The notes beneath the pieces are model-generated. The model saw nothing but the letters and a program-made list of their open reading frames with translations, ran no database searches and was not told the DNA's origin. A program made the position numbers and the translations under genes. Below, piece by piece: positions 23,320 to 31,508 of a DNA stretch of 47,839 bases (position 1 is its first letter; each line of letters begins with the position of its first letter). Source of the stretch: an uncultured Gammaproteobacteria bacterium (GTDB lineage Bacteria > Pseudomonadota > Gammaproteobacteria > Arenicellales > JAANXG01); NCBI GenBank assembly GCA_947258785.1, contig CAMYJT010000010.1:1-47839 (forward strand), read 5' to 3'.

Positions 23320-23736
23320 ATGACAGACCATGCGGTTGAGCGTGTGCGGCGGCTGGCAGCCGGGGACCGGTTCATGCGCATGTTGGGTGCAGAATTGATT
23401 GACTGCGGTCCAGGGCGGACCGTCGTAAGCGCACGCGTCGATAAGGATCATCTCAATTTCAACGGTACCTGCCATGGCGGGTTCTTGTTCTCACTTGCCG
23501 ACTACGCATTCGGTCTGGCCTCGAACTCCGCGGGGAGGGTCGCCGCGGGCATCGACGCCCATATCATCTACGCCGTTGCCGCGCGCCTCGGCGACACCCT
23601 CACGGCAACCGCCGAGGAGGAGACGTGTTCAAAACGATTAGCGACCTACCGAATCAAGGTGACCCGCGAGGTGGATCAGTGCGTAATCGCCACATTCACA
23701 GGTACCGTCTTTCGCACCGAAGACCTGCACGATTGA
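23320..23736 (+). CDS. PaaI-type hotdog thioesterase
   Basis: A 138-aa protein from ATG 23320 with a strong GGAGG (23307-23311). A single hotdog domain with the PaaI/4HBT motif NFNGTCHGGFLFSLADYAFG includes the catalytic-site HGG..F.LAD, and SNSAGRVAAGIDAHIIYAVA follows. PaaI hydrolyses hydroxyphenylacetyl-CoA and related acyl-CoAs, usually rescuing stalled CoA in phenylacetate catabolism. No paa genes are nearby, so the substrate here is open. Length matches the family. Confidence 0.92.
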   Translation: MTDHAVERVRRLAAGDRFMRMLGAELIDCGPGRTVVSARVDKDHLNFNGTCHGGFLFSLADYAFGLASNSAGRVAAGIDAHIIYAVAARLGDTLTATAEEETCSKRLATYRIKVTREVDQCVIATFTGTVFRTEDLHD

Positions 23737-24047
23737 ATCGCGAAATAGCACTGCTGTGGGTCGGCTGACGGCGGCGATGCTGGTCCCGGTTATTGTCGAT
23801 GTGCCGCGAGCCGGTTCCTGCATGGACGAGTGTGTTGTGGTGGAAGGCTGACACTTTCCGATCTGTTGGGATCTTGCGCCGATACTACCTTCCACCTTCG
23901 CAACGTTGCGGGCGCCAGCTTCGGTGTAATTTCAAAACACCATGATGTTTCCGACTATGGAAGCACCTCTCCGCGGCGCCGATTATCTCATCGGGACGCG
24001 CCTCATATCCCTTGTGCTATTCTTATTAAAAATATTAGGGTTTGGTT
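23737..24047. other. Intergenic, promoter region of the c-di-GMP gene pair
   Basis: About 310 bp without a supported gene. The AT-rich stretch just before ATG 24048 (24016-24040) probably holds the promoter, and AGGG at 24037-24040 serves as ribosome binding site. No convincing -35/-10 pair could be fixed. Confidence 0.4.
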
Positions 24048-25325
24048 ATGAAGCGCAAAGTGTCCAAGCAGGATTTATCAGTCGGCATGTATGTCGTAGA
24101 GCTCGACCGCCCGTGGGATTCGGCACCGTTTGAGACTCCTTTCGATATTCAAGGATTTACGATTTCCAACAAAGAAGACCTGGAAAAAATCAAGAATTTG
24201 TGCCGCTATGTTTATATAGATCCCACGCTTGGAGTTGGTGCAAAACGTTATCTGTCTGATGGATTCAAACGTTTAGATGTATTGGACGTTGTCGAAGAGA
24301 GCGCGCACCGAGTCGTACCGATTCAAGAGTTTTATCCCGAACTAGCTACAGTGGATGAGGAAATTGATCGAGCTCAATCGGTTCTCAACGACACACGCAG
24401 GATCTACGAACGCGTCCTGGAAGATATTCGTACTCGTAAAATCACCAATACGAATTCAGTCAAGAACATAGTCGGGTCTCTTGTCGAAAGCGTGATACGC
24501 AATCCCGCGGCAACTGCCTGGCTGGTGCGCCTCAAACTCCGTCACGAGGCGCATTATTCCCATGCCATCTCAGTGTGTGTGCTATCTTTGGCTTTCGGAC
24601 GATTCCTCGGGTTACCTAAAAAGGAACTCAATACCCTGGGAATGGCAACACTATTACAAGATTTGGGTAAGGCTCAATTATCAGAAAATTTATTATTGAA
24701 GACTGAACCATTGAGTCAAAATGAGTGGGAGTTGATCAAGAGGCATGTGGATATCTCTGCGCTGCTGCTAACAACTATGAAAAGAATCCCCAAGCCTGTC
24801 CACGAGGTCGTCGTCGCTCATCATGAGCGATACGACGGTAGTGGATATCCAAGGGGTTTATCAAAAACACAAATCAGCGTTCTTTCCTACGTTGCCGGTT
24901 TAGTGGACAGCTATGAGGCAATGACATCGAACAGACCATACCGTGAGGCGAAAACTTCGTTTCAAGCACTGATGGAGCTTTATGAAGAGCGAGAGCAGCG
25001 TTTCCCCGGAGCGCTAGTTGAGCATTTTATACAATGTGTGGGTATTTTCCCGGTTGGGTGTTTCGTGAAACTGAATTCCGGTGAAGTGGGTGTGGTCGTG
25101 AAACGGAATCGGCTACAGCAACTCAAGCCTACGGTGATGCTGCTGATTGATCGCGACGGAGTGCAGTTGACAGAACCCACAACAATCGACCTGGCTGGTC
25201 AACAGTTATCTTCTTTCGAGCTGCCCAAGGCAATTTCAAAAACTATCGATCCGGCTGAATTTCATCTGGATCCGAGCCAGTTCTTTTTGACTGCTCAACC
25301 AGCAAATGCGGCAAAACGTGCATAG
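24048..25325 (+). CDS. DUF3391 HD-GYP domain protein (c-di-GMP phosphodiesterase-like)
   Basis: A 425-aa cytoplasmic protein from ATG 24048 (AGGG 7 bp upstream). Residues 1-130 are the DUF3391 domain (KVSKQDLSVGMYVVELDRPW). Residues about 155-330 are HD-GYP: first His in YSHAISV (172), then LLQDLGK (203-208), His233, His258-His259 in AHHERYDGSGYPRGL. The HD doublet is QD (Gln204-Asp205), so one metal ligand is replaced while the GYP loop is complete. A C-terminal segment (about 340-425) follows. Activity may be altered or regulatory. The gene overlaps the downstream GGDEF-EAL gene by 20 bp, implying coupled expression and a common c-di-GMP role. Confidence 0.92.
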   Translation: MKRKVSKQDLSVGMYVVELDRPWDSAPFETPFDIQGFTISNKEDLEKIKNLCRYVYIDPTLGVGAKRYLSDGFKRLDVLDVVEESAHRVVPIQEFYPELATVDEEIDRAQSVLNDTRRIYERVLEDIRTRKITNTNSVKNIVGSLVESVIRNPAATAWLVRLKLRHEAHYSHAISVCVLSLAFGRFLGLPKKELNTLGMATLLQDLGKAQLSENLLLKTEPLSQNEWELIKRHVDISALLLTTMKRIPKPVHEVVVAHHERYDGSGYPRGLSKTQISVLSYVAGLVDSYEAMTSNRPYREAKTSFQALMELYEEREQRFPGALVEHFIQCVGIFPVGCFVKLNSGEVGVVVKRNRLQQLKPTVMLLIDRDGVQLTEPTTIDLAGQQLSSFELPKAISKTIDPAEFHLDPSQFFLTAQPANAAKRA

Positions 25326-26652
25326 GAATGCGACTAAAGACCGGATGACCGAGGCCGGTCCGCATGGCCTCCGTCCTGCGTCGGTTCAACGGCAATCATT
25401 GTTAGAGCTGATCGAAGAAAAGACTGCTGAAGCGTCAGAGACAAATAGCCATCTGGCGCTGTTATGCATTGATATCGACAACTTCAAGGTGATTAATTTT
25501 GCCGCCGGTTACGATGTAGGAAACCGAGTGTTGCTTGAGGTGTCCCGGCGCATTGAAAGTTTCTTAAGACCATGTGATGTCGTCGTGCGCACCGGTGACG
25601 ATGAATTTATGCTCATACTGCCCTCGATACTACACCAGGACCATGCCCGTTTGGCGGCGCAAATGGTCCTGGACAAGTTACGCGACCCCATTATCGTATC
25701 TGGGCATGAACTGGATGTGACGGTAAGTATCGGTACGGCCCTGAGCACTGAAGCCGGCAGCGACGCGGAAGAATTGTGGCGCAAGGCAGCCATGGAGATG
25801 TTTGAGGCCAAGGCCAAGTACAGCGATCACGTTATTCAAACGGAACGCTTCGAAGATTTATCCATCCCGATTTTAAACTACAAAAAAGAACTGCACCACG
25901 CGATCGTGGAAAACAGTCTGATGCTCCATTACCAACCCAAGTTCGAAATTTTAACCGGCAGGTTGCTGGGGAGCGAAGCGTTGGCGAGATGGAACCATCC
26001 CGAGTACGGCTACATCCCACCTGGAGAATTTGCCGGGGTCGCGGAACACACGGGGTTAATCTACGAACTGACCGATTGGGTGCTAAATACGGCATTGTGT
26101 CAATCCGCTGCCTGGCAGCTGAACGGTGTGCCCTTATCCGTTTCGATCAATGTATCGACGCGCGACCTGCAACGGCCTGAACTTCCAGAACTGATCGACC
26201 GCGCACTCGAGACGTGGCAGGTCGCGCCGGGGCGTTTGATCCTCGAGATTACGGAAACCGCGATGATGCTCGATCGTGCACACAATATTCATGTCCTCAA
26301 CCAACTTTCCGAGTTAGGCGTTTGGCTTTCCATTGACGATTTCGGAAGTGGCTATTCGTCCCTGTCATATTTACAAGAGTTACCCGTCAATGAGCTGAAA
26401 ATTGACAAACAGTTCGTCGTGGGCATGGCGGAGGCCGACAGTGATTCGATGATCGTTCGCACCGTCATTGAGTTGGGGCACAACTTCGGATATACAGTGA
26501 CGGCTGAGGGAGTCGAGAAGGCTGAGGCCTACGAGATGTTGGGCCAACTGGGCTGTGACATGGCTCAAGGCTTCTACCTTTCCCGCCCCCTCGCGCCGGA
26601 TAATTTCGAAGATTACATGAAGACTTACCGCCCCAACTCTGGAGCAGCCTAG
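25306..26652 (+). CDS. GGDEF-EAL protein (probable c-di-GMP phosphodiesterase)
   Basis: A 448-aa cytoplasmic protein; the start may be ATG 25306 (overlapping the HD-GYP gene) or ATG 25345, and neither has a clear ribosome binding site. The GGDEF domain (about 45-175) is degenerate: the signature is RTGDDEF (residues 95-101), so cyclase activity is doubtful and the domain may bind GTP. The EAL domain (about 190-440) keeps its catalytic set: GSEALARWNHP, SINVSTRDLQ, LEITETAMM, SIDDFGSGYSSLSYL, NELKIDKQFV and TAEGVE. Phosphodiesterase activity is therefore likely. No sensor or membrane domain is present. Confidence 0.93.
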   Translation: MRQNVHRNATKDRMTEAGPHGLRPASVQRQSLLELIEEKTAEASETNSHLALLCIDIDNFKVINFAAGYDVGNRVLLEVSRRIESFLRPCDVVVRTGDDEFMLILPSILHQDHARLAAQMVLDKLRDPIIVSGHELDVTVSIGTALSTEAGSDAEELWRKAAMEMFEAKAKYSDHVIQTERFEDLSIPILNYKKELHHAIVENSLMLHYQPKFEILTGRLLGSEALARWNHPEYGYIPPGEFAGVAEHTGLIYELTDWVLNTALCQSAAWQLNGVPLSVSINVSTRDLQRPELPELIDRALETWQVAPGRLILEITETAMMLDRAHNIHVLNQLSELGVWLSIDDFGSGYSSLSYLQELPVNELKIDKQFVVGMAEADSDSMIVRTVIELGHNFGYTVTAEGVEKAEAYEMLGQLGCDMAQGFYLSRPLAPDNFEDYMKTYRPNSGAA

Positions 26653-26799
26653 ACAATTCCATTCGTCTTTTGAGATTTTCCACGAGGTTCCCACGCGGCC
26701 CTATGAGTTGATTCCGTCGGCCCCGGTTCCCTTGGAGGCCAACCTTCAGTAACGCCCGCACGTGGATTTAGCGCTTAAGACGCGAAAACTGTAGAAACG

Positions 26800-27222
26800 C
26801 TACCGGGCGGTAAACGCAAAATCAAACGATTGGAACGAATTCGGGCAGCCCACCAATACCTGGCCAGAGCCGGTGACGGTGCCCCCGGAGATCGCGCCGG
26901 TGATCGTGGTAGTCGTTGGGCACGGGAAACCCCGAATCAAACACTCGCTATTGTCGGAGGCGTCAAAAGAATCTCCATCCAGCTCTATATCCTCGGGGAC
27001 GTCGCCGCTGCACACTATACCGCCGCCGGCAATGTCAAAGCTGATGCCTCCGTTTAATCCAATAATAACAGTCAGCGCGCTCGAGCCGACGCCGACAACC
27101 GTCACCGACCCTTCGTAGGTTCCGGCGAAAGGCGTAGGCCCGCCGCTGTCGGTGCTGTTTCCCCCGCATCCGGCCAACATGCCCCCCAGGCAAACCATTA
27201 CAGCGATGACCGACCGGTACAT
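26800..27222 (-). CDS. Small lipoprotein, function unknown
   Basis: A 140-aa protein with a lipoprotein signal peptide: MYRSVIAVMVCLGGMLAGC, lipobox LAGC with Cys19, then a Gly/Ser linker. The mature part is beta-rich with repeated SGG/GT turns (TYEGSVTVVGVGSSALTVI, TITGAISGGTVTGSGQVLV) and a few Cys residues that may pair. It looks like a small beta-barrel or sandwich attached to the outer membrane. ATG 27222 has GGAGG just upstream. I see no named domain. Confidence 0.8.
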   Translation of the reverse strand: MYRSVIAVMVCLGGMLAGCGGNSTDSGGPTPFAGTYEGSVTVVGVGSSALTVIIGLNGGISFDIAGGGIVCSGDVPEDIELDGDSFDASDNSECLIRGFPCPTTTTITGAISGGTVTGSGQVLVGCPNSFQSFDFAFTAR

Positions 27223-27449
27223 ACATCTCCTCCGCGTGTTTTAAGAAATTATACCTTTCTGCGCGTAACCGTACACGCAGATAACATGGCTTGCTTGCGC
27301 ACTTCATCTCAGTGATTTTGATCGACATAGCGGCACTGCATACAGAGAATTTGTGACTTAACACATGTGACACTAAGTCCCGTCCTGCAATGGGAGTCAG
27401 TGATTCGTATGTTGTTAATCGTCAGCCGTAAATCGTGGCAGACTCAGAC

Positions 27450-29081
27450 TCATCTGGATTGTTTGCGCCGGCGTTTTTTCAGGCCGGCGACAAATCGCGT
27501 CAGTGTGTCGGACAGGACACCCCGTGGAATACGGATGTCAATCAACTGGAACCGTCCGCGCTGGCGCGCCGCAGCGTCCAACGCCTGTTTCAGCTCGCGA
27601 CGCGTCGTTACGCACCGGCCTTCGCCGCCCAGGGCGTCGGCCAATTCAGCGAATCGCCATTCGCTCAGATCGTTGAACCCGGATTGGGGTTGGAAGGCGC
27701 GCAACATTTCCCAACTGCTATTGTTGAACACGAGCACGATAGGGTCCCACCCGTAGCGGCTGCAGTTACCGAGCTCCCAGCCCGTCATTTGAAACGCACC
27801 GTCGCCAACCAGTATCAGTGGCCGCTGCCCGCTGGTTGCCTGGATGCCCAGGCCTGCCGGTACCCCGAATCCCATGGTGGCGTAGTACCCGGGGGCGACA
27901 AATTCGGTATTTTCAATTTCCAGCGCCGTGAACAGGCAATCCCCCGTGTCGGCGGCGATGGGCATACGGCCGTGATCCAACATTAGATCGTTGACACCCC
28001 GGGCGATGTCGGTGGGCGTGACGGTATGGTCGTCGGCTTGCAGGCCGCGCGGATAACTGACCGCCGGTTTGATCCCGGATTTAGGTTGACGGGACGAGAC
28101 ACAGTTCAGCAATCCGTCGACCAGGGCATCGAGTGGAATTCCGGGATAAACATGAAAACCGAGGCTGACCTGACCATCCACCGCCTGTACGGTCTTGCGG
28201 AGATCTATCTGTTTCTTGGAGACACCGAAATTAGTGTCTGACAAGATAACCCCCAGCAGCAGCAGTGCATCGGAATCCTCGACACGGCGGGTGATGTCCG
28301 GGGTGCCCGCGATGCCCATGTACGTGCCGAGTAAGGGTGCCCCGGCACTGGCCAACAAACCGCGTCCCATAAAGCTGGTGACCACCGGCAAAGCGAGTTT
28401 TTGCGCTAATTCGGCCACCTTTTGTTCCAATCTATAACGCCGGATTTCGACACCGACCATGAGCACCGGAGCCTTGGCCGTGTCCAGCCTGTTGCAGACT
28501 TCTTCCACACAGGCCGCCAATGCGTCGGGGTCCGGCTGCGGCAGGGGTAGGTTTGACACTGGCTGGCTTGGTTTGAACACCTGATCGCGGGGCAATTCGA
28601 TGTACACCGGCCGCGAGTTTTGCCTGCAGTTTTTCAGCACGCGGGCAATATCACCGGCTGCGCGCTCTGCGTGATCCAGTTTTACCTGATCGCAGGTCAC
28701 CTCTTTGAATATCAATGACTGCGAGTCGATGGTCTTGGCCTGGTGGTGAAGCAACAACCCGGAGTGTTCCTCCTGCTCGCCCGGCGCGCCGGAAATCACG
28801 GCCACCGGTGATTTCTCCGCGTAGGCCGCCGCCACGGGATTGACCATATTCAGCGCACCGGCACCATAGGTGACGGCGGCCACACCCAAACCACAATTCA
28901 AGCGAGCCGCGGCATCCGCGGCGAAGCCGACACTGGGCTCGTGACTCAATGTGTACAGGGGCAGGATCCCGGAATCCTCGATGACCTTGAAAAAATCCAA
29001 GGCGAAATCGCCAGGTATTCCGAATATTTCCTGTGCCCCGTGAGCCTTCAACGCGTGCAGGAGAGACTCGGTGACATGCAT
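27450..29081 (-). CDS. ipdC: Indolepyruvate/phenylpyruvate decarboxylase (ThDP enzyme)
   Basis: A 543-aa thiamine-diphosphate enzyme that decarboxylates aromatic 2-oxo acids to aldehydes. I prefer ATG 29081 (GGAG 9-12 bp upstream, and the Azospirillum-type enzymes begin at the matching residue) over ATG 29096. Seen are the catalytic Glu in LSHEPSVGFAADAAAR, the LLLHHQAKT double His, the central domain with SFMGRGLLA and LGVILSDTNFGVS, and the ThDP motif GDGAFQMTGWELGNC ... VLVFNN with the tail IPRGVLSDTLTRFV. The C-terminal pattern is close to Azospirillum IpdC/PPDC, so phenylpyruvate is as likely a substrate as indolepyruvate. It is a single gene, divergent from the EEP-HAD gene. Confidence 0.9.
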   Translation of the reverse strand: MHVTESLLHALKAHGAQEIFGIPGDFALDFFKVIEDSGILPLYTLSHEPSVGFAADAAARLNCGLGVAAVTYGAGALNMVNPVAAAYAEKSPVAVISGAPGEQEEHSGLLLHHQAKTIDSQSLIFKEVTCDQVKLDHAERAAGDIARVLKNCRQNSRPVYIELPRDQVFKPSQPVSNLPLPQPDPDALAACVEEVCNRLDTAKAPVLMVGVEIRRYRLEQKVAELAQKLALPVVTSFMGRGLLASAGAPLLGTYMGIAGTPDITRRVEDSDALLLLGVILSDTNFGVSKKQIDLRKTVQAVDGQVSLGFHVYPGIPLDALVDGLLNCVSSRQPKSGIKPAVSYPRGLQADDHTVTPTDIARGVNDLMLDHGRMPIAADTGDCLFTALEIENTEFVAPGYYATMGFGVPAGLGIQATSGQRPLILVGDGAFQMTGWELGNCSRYGWDPIVLVFNNSSWEMLRAFQPQSGFNDLSEWRFAELADALGGEGRCVTTRRELKQALDAAARQRGRFQLIDIRIPRGVLSDTLTRFVAGLKKRRRKQSR

Positions 29082-29293
29082 ATCCCGCTGCTCCATCTGG
29101 TTTGATTAAGGAAATCGGCGTTTCTCTGTGGTTGAGAATGATAGCGCATCGAGTGCTGTACACGGCTGCGGGCCGGAAAACAGCCGCGAAACGTGGCAAT
29201 TTCCAGATGAGTCATTGATTGCCACCAAGCCCGCACCTTATTTTATACTTTGCTGCATCACGACAGCCTGGTCTTTGATCTGGAACTCGAGAG

Positions 29294-30899
29294 ATGATTC
29301 GCCACATCGTCCGGTTTGTACCTGTCGCGGTGTTTGTGTTCACATCAGCGATATGCGCCGTAGGCGGTGTCGAGGCTGAGACGGTCAGGGTTGCCACCTG
29401 GAATATGGAACATCTCGCGGAGCGCGACGGAACCGGGTGCCGACCCAGAGTTGAAAAGGATTATGCAAGGCTGCGCCATTACGCGCGGAAGTTGAATGCC
29501 GATATCGTCGCGTTTCAAGAGGTCGAAAGTGTAGCGGCCGCACAGCGGGTGTTTGATCCGGCTATTTACCGTATCGAGATTTCCGGAAGACCCCAAGGTG
29601 ACCGCGCGGAGTGCCGGGATCTCACCGGGCGATTTCTCATCCCCCAGCGCGTGGGATTTGCCATCAACAAGCATCTCCCCTACGTGCGTCTTGCGGATCT
29701 CCAGGAGCTCGGTGTGTCCGGCACGCGCTGGGGCGTGGAAATACTCATCTCATTGTTTCTCCGGTCCGCTTTACGCCAGCCCCTCGAACCCGAATTGTGC
29801 CGTGTTAGCCGAGCAACTGCCGATACTGGAGCGGTGGATCGATCGCCATGCCGTGCGCGGCGAGCGCTTCATTATTCTCGGTGACTTCAACCGGCAGCTG
29901 AATCTCCCGGGGGACGAATTCTGGCGCGAAATTGATGACAATCAACCCACTCCGGCGGCCGATCTGGAGCGAGCGACGGCCGACCACCTCGGCTCGGGTT
30001 GTCATCCGCGGTATCCGGAGTTGATCGATCATATTGTGCTGGACCGAGGGACCGATTTGATGGTGCGGGAAAACACCTTGAGGATTATGCCGTACGCGGA
30101 ATCCTGGGAGACGCGGCCGTCGGATCACTGCCCGGTTTCCGTCGACCTTGTGCTCAACGACGGGCTCCAACCCGGGCTGCAGTGGGTCCGCCGCTCCGCG
30201 GAGTATCGGACCCTGGTGCTCGCGATCTACGAACAGGCCGGCCGGCGGGTAGCCGAGATCGCCGCCGAGCGACAACGTCAGGGACACACCACACCGTGGG
30301 TGGTGTCAATCGATGCGGATATGACGATTCTGCAGAATGCACAGCTCGAAGTAGAGAGCGAGCTGACCTTCCGGCCGTTCGCCTATGCGATCTTGGACGA
30401 CTGGGTGCGCCGCGAGGCCGCTGAATTATTACCGGGAGTTGCGCGTTTTTTTGAAACGGTAGTCGGACGAGGCGGCAAGATCGCCGTCATCACCAACCGA
30501 GACCATCGCCGTCATGCCGGACATACGCTGAACAACCTGCGGAGCCGGGGGATAACGGTGGACCCAGAAACGGTGTGTATTTTGGGCCGGACAGCGATGG
30601 ATCGGCGGCGACAGAACCCGCATGAATGGAAGACTTATGGGTACAAGAACGACAAGGATCGCCGGAGACGGTTGTTGATGGAGGGTAAGGCTGAGTTATG
30701 CTGGGCCGATACTGACAATTTACGGGTACGGAAATCATGGCGGCAGCCACACGATGTGGTCATGTATCTCGGCGATAACATTCAGGACTTTCCGAAGTTT
30801 GAACAACAGGAACTCGCCCGGAATCCACACCAGGCCTCCGGCAGAATTGGCGTCGATCTGTTCATATTTCCCAATCCGCTTTACGGCTCATGGCGGTAA
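29294..30899 (+). pseudogene. Secreted endonuclease/exonuclease/phosphatase fused to HAD acid-phosphatase domain, frameshifted
   Basis: The first frame starts at ATG 29294 with a signal peptide (VRFVPVAVFVFTSAICAVGG), then the EEP domain: VRVATWNMEHLAERDG, DIVAFQEVES and GTRWGVEI. At about 29740-29760 the frame shifts by one, apparently with loss of about 30 nt, since the strand bearing the family VHLKS motif is missing. The other frame continues HCFSGPL ... NCAVLAEQLPILERWID, FIILGDFNRQL and SDHCPVSVDL. It then enters a HAD class-B/e(P4)-like phosphatase domain: VVSIDADMTILQN (DxDxT), KIAVITNR, then YLGDNIQDFP. It ends at 30899. Both halves are recognisable, so an ancestral exported two-domain hydrolase is broken in the middle. 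Confidence 0.8.
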
Positions 30900-30974
30900 C
30901 CGTCAGGCAGCTTAGGCCTCGATTGGATGCCCGCTAAACTATACACGATACATGACATAAATATATATAATACA

Positions 30975-31508
30975 ATGAGTTATATAGATAACCTAAAGCG
31001 GCCTGTAATTGGAATTGTCGCCTATCAGAAAAACGCCGGGAAGACCGTGCTGTTGCGGGCGCTGATTCGCCTGGCGCGGGAGCGGGGTCTCCGGGTCGCG
31101 GTGATTAAGCATGCGCACCACAGCTTTGACATCGATCATGCGGGCAAAGACAGCTATGAGATGAGGAAAAGCGGTGCCGCCCAGGTCCTGGTGGCGTCGC
31201 GCAAGCGCTGGGCCCTGATTTCGGAAACCCCGGAAAACGACGACGATCCACCGTTCAACGATTTGCTTGGCCGGCTGGATCTGGACGACGTGGACCTGGT
31301 TCTGGTGGAGGGCCTCAGACATGAACCGATTCCGAAGATAGAGGTTCATCGTGCGGATCTGGGCAGCCCGTTTCTGTTTCCCGGCGACGAGACCATCGTC
31401 GCCGTAGCGTCTGACAGTCCGGGCACAATCGATACCAGTCTGCCCCGCCTGAATACGAACCGCCCGGAGGAAATCCTCGCGTTTATTATGGGGATTTCGA
31501 GATCTTAA
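30975..31508 (+). CDS. mobB: Molybdopterin-guanine dinucleotide biosynthesis protein MobB
   Basis: A 177-aa P-loop GTP-binding protein from ATG 30975. The N-terminal P-loop is AYQKNAGKTVLL, followed by VAVIKHAHHSFDIDHAGKDS and LVLVEGLRHEPIPKIEVHR, which are MobB hallmarks. MobB assists MobA in attaching GMP to molybdopterin. No other molybdenum-cofactor genes are in the window, so it is an orphan here. The P-loop lacks the usual first Gly spacing (GxxxxGKT begins with Ala). It converges on the SulP gene with a 4-bp overlap of the 3' ends. A TATAAT box lies 3 bp before the ATG. Confidence 0.9.
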   Translation: MSYIDNLKRPVIGIVAYQKNAGKTVLLRALIRLARERGLRVAVIKHAHHSFDIDHAGKDSYEMRKSGAAQVLVASRKRWALISETPENDDDPPFNDLLGRLDLDDVDLVLVEGLRHEPIPKIEVHRADLGSPFLFPGDETIVAVASDSPGTIDTSLPRLNTNRPEEILAFIMGISRS

